Below, one piece after another: positions 23,139 to 34,444 of a stretch of 64,000 nt of DNA. How positions within the stretch are numbered: the first letter of the stretch is position 1; each line of letters opens with the position of its first letter. The notes below the pieces were generated by a model. That model made no database searches and had not been told where the DNA came from. It saw nothing but the letters and a program-made list of their open reading frames with translations. Origin of the DNA: Nymphaea colorata (taxonomy: Eukaryota > Streptophyta > Magnoliopsida > Nymphaeales > Nymphaeaceae); contig NC_045142.1 of the NCBI RefSeq assembly GCF_008831285.2, positions 19,159,354 to 19,223,353 of the forward strand, written 5' to 3'. The translations under genes and the position numbers were made by a program.

Positions 23139-23199
<61 letters not shown>
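23138..23199 (+). repeat. Compound microsatellite (CT)n(AT)n
   Basis: About 22 bases of CT followed by about 39 bases of AT without interruption. A second short CT tract follows at 23221-23240. Confidence 0.95.
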
Positions 23200-23201
<2 letters not shown>

Positions 23202-23898
23202 CTAATGTCAATAGATGTGTCTCTCTTCTCTCTCTCTCTCGGCGTGTTAAAATGGGACCGTAGATCTGACGGCCTTGATGTTGAGTGCCAGAGATTATTC
23301 ATAAAGTTGCTCTTGGAAATTTAATTGTTAAAACCAGTAATTAAAATATACCATTTTGCTTTTTAAAAGATAACATGAAAGGGTGATTAACATTATTAAA
23401 ACGATTTGTTTTCCTCAAAGAGCTTACCAATGTCAATTAAGAAAATATGAAATCAATCTTTCAAATATTAATCAGATTTAATTAATCATGTATTTATATT
23501 ATTGAATAGAGTTGACTTAATATAATTGGTTAAATTTTAATTTGTTTTGTAAAAAGTATTATTTCTCTTTTTATCATATTAATTAAAACTTAGCTATTGA
23601 TAATCTAGGGTTGATGGGCAAGTGTAGGGCTAGGCTAAACCTACTCATTGACTGGGTCAAAAATAATTAATGAGCTGGAGAACCATATTGGTAGCGGGAG
23701 GCTGGGGCATCTAGACCAAAGTTTTACCCAGAATGGCTCCTAAAAATTCAGGAGCAAACTGGACTATTTATTTAATGGGTCCTGTCAAGGTGAATTATTG
23801 GGTGAGAATTTTCCTTGAGATAATTAATCCCTTGAGATAATTAATCCCTTGTCTGAACGAGAGCCGAAGTCCTCCCTTGTCCATACACAGAGGCCCGC
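23200..23898. other. Intergenic, AT-rich, no gene seen
   Basis: No coding frame or repeat boundary can be supported. A short direct repeat, ttgagataattaatcccttg twice in tandem, lies at about 23815-23855. Confidence 0.4.
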
Positions 23899-24084
23899 CA
23901 GGGGCAGAGGAAGGGGGGGCCTGCCTAGGCCATGGCCCCACCCCAGCCAATGAAAAAAAATTACATTAAAAAAAAAATTAATTGGCGCCATGTATTTTTT
24001 GGATTTAAATTCAGTTTGGCTCTACTCGGATCTAGATGTTGAACTGTCGGCCCGCCCCTGAAGAAAATCTTGGCTCCGCCCCTG
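23899..24084. mobile_element. Short TIR element (CAGGGGC-type MITE)
   Basis: It begins CAGGGGCAGAGG and ends CTCCGCCCCTG, a near-perfect terminal inverted repeat of at least 11 bp. Flanking GGCCCGCC and GGACCGCC could be a mutated 8-bp target duplication offset by one base, which would fit hAT. The interior includes GGCCATGGCC and A runs. This family of GGGGCGGAGCC-ended repeats is common in plants. Confidence 0.6.
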
Positions 24085-25455
24085 GGACCGCCACACGTCA
24101 AACCTGAGACATCTTGCTTTACTCACTCTAGTCCACCTGTTTCAGCTATGCCTGTGGGGGCTAAGTGGGAACTCATTTCAAGAGTAATTTAGAGATTTAG
24201 AAAAAAAAAAGGAAAACTGTAATAAATCTAAATCCACATCCCATATTTAACATTTGTGGCAGAGACGTGTTTTAATAAGATGATGAATGTTTTGCATTTT
24301 GGTAAGATTGTTCAAATGAATAATATAATCATGAATTAAAATCATAGGAGGAGAATTTTGTTTTAAACAACCAGAAAATAGCCGTTTTCTTGACAAATTG
24401 AATTTAATCTGAATTTTTAAATTGTATTTTTGTTGGATTGTTTGGCAATAGTAATACTTTGTTACTGTCTCGTGAATTTTCTCTAAAAAATAAGGTAAAT
24501 TGATAGAATATGCAACAAACATTCTATCATGCTACTTCATCGAATTTAGTAATATGTTGTTGTTGCCAAACGGCCTCTTTTTTCCTAGGCATGGTTTCAC
24601 ACTTCTATTATGAGTGTTTGCTTCTTATTAACAAGGCTCCTGACTCATTGTTTGGCTTGTGCTTGTGTACTCTAGGCTTGGCCTCGCCGCTCTCCTATTC
24701 CCAGGGTTAGGCATGACAATATTACCAAATTCCTCTTAAAAGAACAGCTTTTTCCCAATCTACATTTGCTGTTGGCAGAAGTTAAATTTAGAAAAAATAA
24801 ATTGTACCCTTGCCTTTACCTGAAACTGTTTGATGAAATATGAGTTCACACAAAAGCTCTTAGAGTTGAAACTCACATTTTTAAATTATTATTTACAAAG
24901 TTTGATCATACCAATATAATGCCCATATTTATAAATTTAACAATTAACATAAGATAATCCTTCTTGCTCAGTTCAAGTTTATAAGCCAAAAAGAGATAAC
25001 AAAAACTTCTATAATATGACTTATAAACTAAAAAAAACGTACGTATTTTATGTTGGCTCATTTGAACATGAGAATCGTATGAATATAATTTGTTATTTGA
25101 AGCACATCTAAGAATAAAAATTTCAATTAAAATTTTCAGATGACAATTGTCACAAGCTGGTTTAATATGTATTATGATGCAAAATATGAAAGGCAAATTT
25201 AAAGGGCCACGTGAAAGAGCTCGTTGTGCAGCTCATGAGTCAAAGTCGAAGTGAACGAAAATAAACCCGAAAAGAATTAACCAGAGTTGAATTCAAATCT
25301 GAGATCTATTAAAATTCTGCCATCTTATTTTGGGTGTTTGGTCATTGGCGATTTAGGTTAGCTAGTTATCTGGCAACCGGGGATTTAGGTTGGCTAGTTT
25401 TCCGGCAACCGACACTGCAACTAGCTGCCAACGACTGGCAAGGAGGAGAAGGCAA
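24085..25455. other. Intergenic, no gene seen
   Basis: This is AT-rich sequence. Frames at 24247-24522 (minus), 24510-24710 (plus) and 24906-25196 (minus) have no motif and no exon-like borders. At 25335-25415 there is an approximate duplication of a phrase like gatttaggttNgctagttNtc with ccggcaaccg. Confidence 0.4.
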
Positions 25456-25623
25456 CAAGGGGCAGAGGCAGGTGTGGGCAATTGCCCACACAGAGCCACA
25501 AAAATATTTATTTTTATATTTAACATTTTAGAAAAAAAATTCTCGTTTATATGTTGATGCCTCTTAAAAATTTAAAATTTATTACTAATGTCCTTTAACC
25601 AAAAAATTTGGGCTTTGCTCCTG
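25456..25623. mobile_element. Second short TIR-like element
   Basis: The left end CAAGGGGCAGAGGC resembles the 23.9-kb element. The right end GGGCTTTGCTCCTG gives CAGGAGCAAAGCCC in reverse complement, a partial match. Inside is GTGGGCAATTGCCCAC, a perfect 16-bp palindrome (25475-25490), and AT-rich sequence. It is probably a diverged relative of the 23.9-kb repeat. Confidence 0.45.
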
Positions 25624-26396
25624 AAAAAAAAAAGCAATGCATTCTCGCTCTCTATATAGTACTAGTTCGTTGAGTTAGGGATTCAAATTCTAGGGTTACG
25701 CTTTCTTATTAATTTTTCTCCAATAGCTCCATTGTTTTAGTGTTCATTTGAGGCTACTTTGATTTGCTCCATTCTTTCTTATTTCGCGGCCCCAAAGAAT
25801 GTGCCTTTCTTGCTAATTTAGGAACTTGTTTCACCGTTTTTTTTGCACCATTGGATAGACATCTCTCCTTCCTTGATCCAGTGAATATGAATTTTATTAA
25901 ATAGGTTAGTTTACGCATATTTTCAAATATTGGCTTCTTAAATATACAAAAGATTGAGGTATATTTGTTTACATATGTTTATCTTTATCATGATAAAGTA
26001 TATTTTTGCATATTTTGATAACGTATACCTATCTAGAACAACAGATCATTGGAACACGATGAAAGTTTGCAATTACATGCCTTGAAATAAGACATTTTGT
26101 TTAACATAATTGATGAGGGTGACAAGCCAAAAGTCTGCAAATTATTATTTTCTGCATATTTTGTATATTGTGATGATTTTGGAGTTTTATTATTAATAAC
26201 AATTTATAACTGGAGAAACAGGGATGCTTTACCTAATAGATAATTGTTAAAAGATACGTGTTGTTGGTTATATAAGAAAATTACCGGAAGCATGAACTGT
26301 GAAAATTTCTAACCCTGCCCTTGTGCATAACAACACTGCCCCAAAACTCACCTCGATTAGTTTGACTAAATTTATTAATAAGTTAGTTTAATATTA
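25624..26396. other. Intergenic, no gene seen
   Basis: This is AT-rich DNA without a supportable reading frame. It ends at the SINE target-site duplication. Confidence 0.4.
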
Positions 26397-26406
26397 TTTT
26401 TATGGC

Positions 26407-26666
26407 ATTTTTTTTCTTTTATTTAGGGTGAGTGGTTCATTCCACCGCCCTAAGAGAAGCCACAGGCCCCTCCTCGTCACCCTCCCCCTGAGTGAACTGA
26501 GCTTGCTTCGGGCCCTTTTACGGGCCAGGGACTGAAGCACGTCTGGAGCGGGCAGGTGATGCCCACGAACTCGACCCGGGTTCTTAGCGGACAGAGCACT
26601 TCCCCCGCACCAGTGTGCTACAACCCCTTGGGGTTTCCCGCACCAGTGTGCTACAACCCCTTGGGG
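26407..26666 (-). mobile_element. tRNA-derived SINE with 10-bp target-site duplication
   Basis: TTTTTATGGC occurs at 26397-26406 and again at 26667-26676, flanking the element exactly. Read on the minus strand, the head carries a pol III A box (TAGCACACTGG) and, about 35 bp on, a B box (GGTCGAGTTC), and the element ends in an A-rich tail (AAATAAAAGAAAAAAAAT). These three marks define a tRNA-related SINE. The head is present twice: a 33-bp block with CCGCACCAGTGTGCTACAAC occurs at about 26604 and 26637, so there are two A boxes. Confidence 0.88.
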
Positions 26667-27295
26667 TTTTTATGGCGTTTGATAAGAGAGATTACATGTT
26701 AAAACTAACTGAGATTCTAGTCACGAGGAAATGAACACAACGTAAGAACATGGAACGAAAGGCAACATGTAATTTAGCTCATGGCGCAATGACATACCCA
26801 TCATTACGTGATAAGTGGTTCCTCCTGTTGGTCTGTGTGTCCGCCGTTCTTCTTAACCGACGCCCCCTCACGCGTGGTTTTCAGTCGATTGGGATCAAAT
26901 TTATCCAGGCGTTCGGATTTTACCGCGATCGCTCCGGGGAGCGGGCAGAAACGTCGAGGTCACCGGCTGGCAGAAGCTCCATGACCTGCGTTTGCCGGTA
27001 ACTCTCATCGTCCTCGTCACGTCAGCATCATCACCACCACCACCATCATCATCACCGAGGATCCGCGCAAGAGGAGACGACTGCCATCGCCGTCGCCACC
27101 ACGGCCAGAGTCATCTTCACTGGTTTTCGCCATCTATGTACTTTTCTCTTTCTTCTGCTTCCTCTACGTTCGGGACCTTCTGTTCGTTAGAGTAGAAGGG
27201 TAAAGGTTCCGTTCCATCGGACGGCCCGCCGGTGGAAAAAGAAAAGGAAAGAATTTCCATCTTTCTGACGTCTCTGAGTATCGGTTTGGGGAGAG
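26667..27295 (+). promoter_or_regulatory. Promoter and leader of the At4g08330-like gene
   Basis: From about 26820 the sequence becomes GC-rich and, after 27005, rich in CAC/CAT and CTTC words (catcatcaccaccaccacca), typical of a plant leader. CACGTCAG at 27017-27024 contains an ACGT core. No TATA box can be assigned. A frame ending at 27001 (26750-27001) has no family and is not called. Confidence 0.5.
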
Positions 27296-29255
27296 ATGAT
27301 TACCCATCACCAACGGTGCCCGCAAGAAGATCTGGATTCCAGTCTCGTGCTGCAGAAGGACGTTTCTTATAGGTCGGTGCTCCTGCCAACCCCCTCTCTC
27401 GTCTGATGGCGTTCCTAAGCATGTCAGTTTCGTTTTTGTGAAGCACACACAAACCCCGATCCTTGGTTATTTGGCAGGTTTTGATTATATTATTTTCTGG
27501 TTCGGTGTAAATACGGAAGATTTTATCTTTTAATTGTTTTGTTGGTTACAGAATCTCTAGGAATATAGGTTCTGCTGACCTATAGTTTGCAGGAGAATTG
27601 GGGTTTTTACTGATCGTAAAAGAAACAGGGGCTTGAATTACATCAAATATCAGAGAGGAAATTGAATTTGGCGTCTTGGCTTCGTCTGTAGGGTCCTTTT
27701 TGGTGTTCAATTATCCTTTTGCTCTTTCTGTGCACCTGCGTGAATGTGATATCTCGTCTCAAGATTTGATAGTGATTATTGTTGCTTCTATAGGTATTGA
27801 ATTAGGCTTGTCAGATCTTGCAGAGAATGAACTTCTGTGTAGAGATTAAATGCGTTCGAGATTTTACGATTACCTTGTAGTAATTAGCTCAACATTTTAG
27901 TTTGGAAGCTCCTTAATGAATCAGTTAAATGATTCAACAGCATGTCGTACTTTCTCCCAATGTAGTAGAATTGGTCCTTGGTTTGCGAGTTTAATTTAGG
28001 TCGCCCTTGCATTTTGAATTATATAATACTCTGTCGTGAATTTACTTCTGGAACTTCAAGTACTGGTTTCCGCCTATCGTTCTAAGCTTATGTGATGGAA
28101 CGGGGGGAAGAACAACCGAAATGATTGACATACTTAATACTTGTACAATTGTTGTACTAACTGATTTGGAGTTTACTAACTCGTATTTAACGGTTTGTAA
28201 TGATTTAATTTTTGTCATAAGAGGTGGCTGCCTCCATGAAGAACTGCAGACTGTTTCACTGTAAATCTGAAGAGTTCACTTAGGAGGAAACAATAGCTCA
28301 CAGGTTCCTGGTATTCATTCCTATGTAGCTTACTTAAAGGAGATTTGGATGTTTAACTATTGAACTCTTATCTCTATCTATTCAACGCAATGGAGAGGGA
28401 ACATAGTAGTTTATAGCGTGAAGGAATAGGTATCTCTGTTAATCCCTATTGCACCTGCCCCTAGTTGCTCTTTGCCCTTTCTCCCTTGAGCTGTGGATTC
28501 GATAATAGTCAGCATGCAAACATGGAGGCAATCTCCCCAGTGTCTTCTACATACAATGTTTAAACTGGCCTTTCGTTTCAATGTTTATCTGTGAAATAGA
28601 TGTTCTGTTGTTCCCTTTATAGAGGGAGATGTCACCAACTTCTACCCTTCACAAACCAACTGTTCATGAGACTAAACGTTGTCTTGTTGTTGATGGAAAT
28701 AATGATATTCTTTGCCGGCTATGTAACAGTTTTCTCCAAGTAAAGAAAACCATGGAGAGAGTATTGTCCTGGGTTGTCAATTATAATTCAGTTTTGTTGT
28801 TCATTTAGTTTGTAACTCTGGCTTTGTTAGTTAGCTTCTAATGAGTTAAAGATCCTCTGTTGTTCAGCTGTGGATCTTGTGGGTATGCACTTGATCTGAG
28901 AGCCTCCAACCGGAATACTTCCAACATAGATTCAAAATATGGAAAATCTCTCAAAAAAGGCATCATATCCTTCTTATCTGTCGATGAAAGTAAGTTTACT
29001 CAAATTGATGAGCTGAAATGCCTTCCTCATTTCTTGACCAAGCACTCTTGGGGCTTTCTCCAGCCTAGAACAAAGCTCCTTTGCCGTAAATGTGGTAACT
29101 TGATCGGTTATGCCTATGAAGAAAGTATACCTCCACTTGGATCTGCTGCATCTGATTCAAGTTCAGGAGTTGGAATGGCTATGTGCAGAAAGTATAGAAT
29201 AAAAATTCGGGCATTACAACCTTCTGATGAGCCAAGCCTGCCATTTATTCTTTGA
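27296..29255 (+). CDS. Small two-CxxC protein, At4g08330-like (two exons)
   Basis: Exons are 27296-27372 and 28868-29255. The GT-AG intron of 1495 bp splits Ser26 (AG|C), and the join gives 465 nt, 154 aa. The join restores KDVSYSCGSCGYALDL, the start of the conserved core in plant proteins annotated as uncharacterized At4g08330, chloroplastic. Two Cys pairs (C27-x2-C30 and C98-x2-C101, LLCRKCGN) could bind one zinc ion. Between them lie SNRNTSNIDSKYGKS, KKGIISFLSVDESKFTQIDE and FLTKHSWGF, all family-typical blocks. The tail KYRIKIRALQPSDEP is also conserved. Function is unknown. The N-terminus before Asp22 is short and variable, and a plastid transit peptide is not obvious. The first ATG in frame was chosen because it lies close upstream of the conserved core and no other exon is needed. 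Confidence 0.88.
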
Positions 29256-30477
29256 TATGTGTCCAATAGAAGCAATGACTTCAGTTGAGATTCCACTATT
29301 GATATCCGTCGGAAAGAACCCATGAAAACTTTGGACTGAGAACAGGGGGACTACCTTCCAGTGTTCTGCTAAGTGCCCAAAGCAGCTCACACATATGTTT
29401 TCAAACAGTAAGAGGATCATGTGTTGGCAATAAGGACTTGCAGTTCCGTCTAGCATCAATGCCTAGATATTTTTCTTCCTCCATGAGCAAAGAAAGAACT
29501 GTCCATATATACTGTACAATCTTGTGTGATTGATGTCCATTTCCTTTCTTCGTTTCTTTCCTCTGGGGTGGGAGCAGTAGTGAATTTGGCCTGTTGATCA
29601 GGAGGTTTGAGCTTCAGAAAAGAAAGGATTAATTTTAATTTGATGTTGTCCTGGCTCTTGTTTGGACTCTATTAGTACATATACGCTGCAAATTGCGAAG
29701 CGCACAAATGTTTTCATGCTTACAACATGCAATTACCTTATCGAACCTGATTCCTGCCCGTGTTCTGCATAAGCTTTGTTAGTAATTTTTGCGTAAGTAG
29801 ATCTTTTATTGTGTGAAGTGTGAACAATACTTCTGTCCATGCATTTTAAGAGCCATTTTGAACAAGGGTACAGGGCGGCTTCTTGAGTAGTGTGCTCTTC
29901 TTACTGATTCTCCAAATCCAGCGCCTCCTCCCCCCTTTTCAGAACCTTGCCGATTTCATTCCACAGGTCATTCGCCATTACTGATTTACCGTGATGAACA
30001 GAGACAAGTTTTAGTTGAAAAATATTCTTACAGATTTTTTTTAGGACATATCTGGAGAGAGAGAGAGAGAGAGAGAGTAGCTTGTTGTGTAGATCCTTGA
30101 AGAAGTTTGAGTGATAATATCAAGCTAATCACTTGATTTCCGCCAAAAAAATTAGGTTGGGTCGACTACTGTCGACCTTGGTGACCGCTGTCCAAGACAA
30201 GGTCAGCACCAAGATGGCATGGTCTTGGTAATCTGAAGCCGTTAATACTATTGCACATCAGTTGCAGTAGCAGGTGGAGTTAATTTTACATTTACGAACA
30301 TCTGCTGTCGTAAATGAAGAGCGAACAACCACTGGTGGACGAGCAGATGATAATAGGAGGAATTCGGAAAAGGAGGATTTGGTGAACACTGTAGATGTTC
30401 TGACATGCGCATTTGAGCTTTTCTTAGTATCCTCCTTGTTAGGCATGGTACTTGGCCTTGAAAGGAACAGACCTGAC

Positions 30478-30519
<42 letters not shown>

Positions 30520-31009
30520 TGCCGAAAAAATGTTAAAAAGGTTGCAACTAACGTACGACTCAAAAGTGATGATCATGGACTAGTACTCCTGAATTTTGAA
30601 AATGGAATTGGTTGAAGATTGAGGTTACGCCTAGGAGATTCGTTTCTGAACTGTTTGGTTTTTCTCTCTTCGTCTCTATCTTTGCACTTGGGGCAATGAT
30701 ACAGTTAGTAAGGTAAAACCGGAGTGTCTCAATTAGTAGGTAGAACCGAAGTGCCTCAATTGTTGAAACTCTCTCAACCTATCTCTCTTCTTTCCTCACG
30801 TATGTTTGCCCTTCATGAAAGTTGATTGGCTGGTAAGCATGGAGCGAACCAACAAAACAACTGGTCTTTCCCTCATATTTTAAAAACTTTAAAAATTTAT
30901 ATATAAATCCTCTTGTTAAAATTTTAAAACTAACAAAAAATTTTTAGACTCTGCCCCACCAACAAACCAAGTATCCTGCTGAAAAGAGAAAGTTTCTTTT
31001 TGTTATTCC
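29256..31009 (+). other. 3' flank of the At4g08330-like gene and intergenic DNA
   Basis: Sequence to about 29800 is T-rich and fits a 3' untranslated region and downstream flank. There is a GA tract at 30058-30077. The frames 30258-30563 (minus) and 30274-30615 (plus) overlap a TA/TG microsatellite and show no family. The rest is AT-rich without genes. Confidence 0.45.
30478..30519 (+). repeat. Compound microsatellite (TA)n(TG)n
   Basis: About 24 bases of TA followed by about 18 bases of TG. Confidence 0.95.
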
Positions 31010-31650
31010 ATGTTAAAGACTCCATTCACTGCGACATTCACCGTGGTGGATAACCAGGCTGATACACTCGCTTGGGCTAGTCAACACTTTTGCCTCATCA
31101 CTCGAAAAAGGATTTGGGAGGCTATGCATAAGGAAACTGAAAAGTGGCGTCGTCAGTACATTTGGGTTAAAAATGGATTACCAAAGGCAATTTGGATTGT
31201 TTACATTGGGTGTCAAGGCAGAACCATGACTGAAAACAAACTCAAAAAATTAGAAGTGCAGTTGGGCCTCAAGATGTGTTCTGTGACACACCCACGAGGA
31301 GGATGAAAGCCACTTGTTTTTTAGCTGCTCGAAGTCGAAAATGTATGGCAATTTATTGCAGCTAAATTCATCAGAAGGTTTCTCATGAACACACTAATAA
31401 ACAATGTCTCATTTGGTGGTTTAAAAGGAAATTCAAAAGGAAACTATGAGGAAGCATATAGAAAACAACTTTCCACATGAACTGGTTCTTATGGCAATTG
31501 AGGAACAAGGTGAAACATGATCAAGAACAAGGAGTTGGTGCCTATTGCTCTAGATTTTGAGAATATTGCATAGAACAATATAACAAAGTTAACCAGAATA
31601 GAATGGATAATCAAAGAGTGGAAATCTGGCTGTCCCAAGGTATCAATTAT
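31010..31650 (+). mobile_element. LINE 3' end with RT zinc-binding (zf-RVT) domain, decayed
   Basis: The plus frame 31010-31306 reads DTLAWASQHFCLITRKRIWE, then IWVKNGLPKAIWIVYIGCQG and RTMTENKLKKLEVQLGLKMC. This is the zf-RVT pattern of plant non-LTR retrotransposons (a W-x-K-x-x-x-P-K stretch, then TxxxL, then CxxC). A frameshift follows, then HLFFSCSKSK (expected xHLFFxC). Another shift gives VWQFIAAKFIRRFLMN. RT and endonuclease are absent, so this is a 5'-truncated dead copy, common for LINEs. Confidence 0.75.
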
Positions 31651-31894
31651 CTAAGAATTGGGTTTTGAACAAATGTTTAGGAAAGATTAATACTAACGAG
31701 TAGATCATTGTTGTGCAAGTCAATAATGAGACTTAGAAAGATAAACTAGACAAAGTCATCAAAAGTACCACAAAAATGGCTAAGAATCTTTTGCACTTGC
31801 AGTCATATTAGTAGATTATAGTTGTCATACCAACAGCTTTCATGTAGAATTTTATAGTATGTTGTTTTTATGTTCCGGTGATAAGAGATGTAAA

Positions 31895-32010
31895 GAATGT
31901 GTTATGGGACAAGTTGTCTGAGTCCCAATCAACTTTCTTGTTTGTAATATAAAAAATGTGTTAAGAAACAAGTTGGTTGGTCCAGTCAACTTTCTATTTT
32001 GTAATTAATC
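31895..32010 (+). repeat. 58-bp tandem duplication
   Basis: aatgtgttatgggacaagtt (about 31897) and aatgtgttaagaaacaagtt (about 31955) begin two units that both continue with a variant of ccaNtcaactttctNNtttg and taat. They are moderately diverged. They may be part of an LTR or LINE flank. From 31651 to 32200 nothing else is recognisable except a near-perfect palindrome CCCTGACGCACGTCAGGG at about 32120. Confidence 0.6.
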
Positions 32011-32218
32011 ATCCTTAAAAGGATTTGATTTTTTTGCTGTATATATCTTATTTTTTAGCTAATAAAATGGATAGAGCCTATCGCTCAGCAGGTTTTCACC
32101 GGAAGACTCCGACATTCATCCCTGACGCACGTCAGGGTTGCTTAGGTTAATCTGGTTTTACTTTTAAGCACTTTTTCCTTTACCTTTTGCCAATTTTTTT
32201 AAAGTACGGTTTTTCCAC

Positions 32219-32221
<3 letters not shown>

Positions 32222-32266
<45 letters not shown>
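32222..32266 (+). repeat. (AT)n microsatellite
   Basis: About 45 bases of uninterrupted AT dinucleotides. Confidence 0.95.
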
Positions 32267-32269
<3 letters not shown>

Positions 32270-32429
32270 AAACCGATAGGTAGCAGGCCGGGAATCTGCA
32301 ACACCGTTCATTCTGTTGAGAATCAACGGTACATATTATAACGGAAAAAAGAGAGAAGAAAAACTGATTTTGTGAATGTCTAAAATACCCAAAAAAAGTC
32401 ATTGCTTTCCCTTTTTTTTTTTTGTCCCA

Positions 32430-32721
32430 CCCATGCGCGGAGGAGCTCCGACCGTTACTCGTCGCCTGCTGCTGCTCCTCTGCGTGACAACTTCTAATGC
32501 AGGTGAGCAAAGGGGCAGAACTTCTTAAGATTTCTGTGCGTTCGTCGATTATTCGTCATCCCGCCGCCTCCGGACCCTTCCCCCTCCCCCGTCTTGCTGG
32601 CGTCACCTCCGCGGTCAAATACTTGTTGTCTCCGTTCTTCTCTAACCCATGCAAATCCTTGAATTTTTGGAATTCGATTGGTGGGGAGCCATTCTCTAGT
32701 TTTTGCAGTTTTCCTCTCTAG
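32430..32721 (+). other. GC-richer leader-like block with presequence-like reading frames
   Basis: A GC-rich island stands between AT-rich repeats. An ATG at 32433 starts MRGGAPTVTRRLLLLLCVTT and reaches a good donor, AATGCAG|GTGAGC, at 32502/32503, like a signal-peptide first exon. An overlapping ATG at 32497 opens 74 codons rich in Ser, Arg and hydrophobic residues (SVRSSIIRHPAAS and so on), like an organelle presequence. No downstream exon could be joined to either. This may be a captured gene 5' end or a dead gene. The product is not recognised. Confidence 0.3.
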
Positions 32722-33196
32722 AATCTAGTCACTCTGCTTCCGTAGCCAAATTTCTTGGTGAATTTGAGCTTCAGGCACACTTTTGGCTTCCCTTTTAGTC
32801 AAGCTCAGGTAAGAAAGAGAGGGACTCTCGCCTGGTTTTCCTTGGGCAGCGAGGAGGGCTATCTCACTAAGTTGAGAGAGAGAGAGATACTCACACACTG
32901 ACACAAAGAATGGTATATCTCACACCAGTTAGGTTATTTTTCTTATTAAAAATTTGATGTTTGAAAAGCCATTCATTTTCATAATTATAAAAACACAATT
33001 AAATTAAACCAAACAATTACTTATTATATGTTTGCCATCAAAACATTGTTATCATATCTATATGTGTTTAGTCAAAACATTGTTAAGATCATATCTATAA
33101 GATCGGATTGCACAAAGAAGTATTTTAAGAATCAATTTAAAAGGGGTGTGCAGGCTCTTACAGTGTTACAAGACATGCTGGTCGCATTTCAATAGA

Positions 33197-33197
<1 letters not shown>

Positions 33198-33263
<66 letters not shown>
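33198..33263 (+). repeat. (TA)n microsatellite, about 66 bp
   Basis: Uninterrupted TA dinucleotides. Purine-rich and AT-rich DNA without genes lies between 32722 and this tract. Confidence 0.95.
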
Positions 33264-33266
<3 letters not shown>

Positions 33267-34440
33267 GCAGGCTTCTTCTAAGATTTTTTTTAAAAAATTA
33301 CTAATGGCCTCCTGTGAACTTTTTTTTTCCTTGGTTTGGTTCAGCCGCTGTGTTTCACCAGTGGTTTACATCCTAAGAAAGAGAACCCTTAACCATTGTG
33401 ATCCTTGCATAGAACATGTCAAAATAGTATAGATTTAATAATCACATGTGAATTTAAAAAGTTTGGATTTAAAAATCCTTGCATAGAACATATCAAAATA
33501 GAACATATCCTAAGAAACAGAAAGTTTGGATTCACATGTGAATTTAAAAATCATATTCTGATCAGATTCCAATTGTGAACTTAGCTTTAAATTTGGATAG
33601 TGTAGATTTCTCTTCTTTTGTATTCGAATCCAAATTTAAATCTAAATATATGAACATTTTTTTAATGTCGTAAACAGTAAATCCAATTTGAATATGATCC
33701 ATTGACATCTCTATTCATCGTACTTCCAATTTGAATCGGATCCATCAACATCCCTATACATCTTTTGAATGGGAAGAAGCAGAAATTGAGAGCCGTTTGA
33801 GAACGAAGGGCGAAAGATTGTCCTCTCCCTTTTTCCTTTGGCAATTTCATGGCCGGATCCGGCTACCCACTTCGTCATTTACTGTTTGTGTTTGCAGGTG
33901 GGTAGATTTTTTTTTTCTTTTTTCAAATTGCCCACTCACCTGAAACCGTAGAAGGGGAACTTCGACCAGGCTGTGTTCTTAGCACATACTTTGACAACAT
34001 AAACGCAGGGCTCTAGTGAGTGGATGACGTAAAGTGGTGAAAACGATTAACCACACCTAACCTCTATTCTCATTGTCATTAAAATGGGACCGAATTGGTC
34101 TCTCGGATTCTGTGGCTGATTCAGCACGTCTTGAAATATATTTAATACTTTAACAAATTTGCCATTTTAGCTGTTTCTAAATAATTTATTTATCTATTTG
34201 CAGAAGGAATCACTTTTTTTAAATTTTAATTCATTCCAAAGTGATTTGACCCAAATAAGCGAACCGGCCAATTTACCAAATCGGCAGCCTCAACGAACTC
34301 TGTTTTACACAGAAGTATAGGGGCTGGAAAGCATGCACATGTGAGGTAGAAGAAGAGGAAATATGGTTCCTATAATAAATAAATGTCATGGTCGAGGAAG
34401 TCATCCACACACTTATGAGAACGCGGAGTCTGGCTGTATC
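33264..34440. other. Intergenic, with short direct repeats
   Basis: gatccttgcatagaacatNt occurs near 33401 and 33475, and tcacatgtgaatttaaaaa near 33443 and 33531, so a segment of about 70-90 bp has been duplicated. An ATG at about 33849 opens MAGSGYPLRHLLFVFA and reaches TTTGCAG|GTGGGT, a second orphan signal-peptide-like exon shape. No further exon is found, so no gene is called. Confidence 0.4.
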
Positions 34441-34444
34441 CCCA

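Noticed and set aside
28629-28807. Possible alternative first exon starting MSPTSTLHKPTVHE before the At4g08330-like core
   Set aside because: It does not splice in phase to the core, and the exon at 27296-27372 restores the conserved DVSYSCGSCGY sequence exactly.
30258-30615. Overlapping 101- and 113-codon frames on both strands
   Set aside because: Both run through the (TA)n(TG)n microsatellite and have no family.
32120-32137. Near-perfect palindrome CCCTGACGCACGTCAGGG
   Set aside because: A single isolated palindrome in intergenic DNA. It could be a bZIP-like site or chance, and nothing nearby supports a function.
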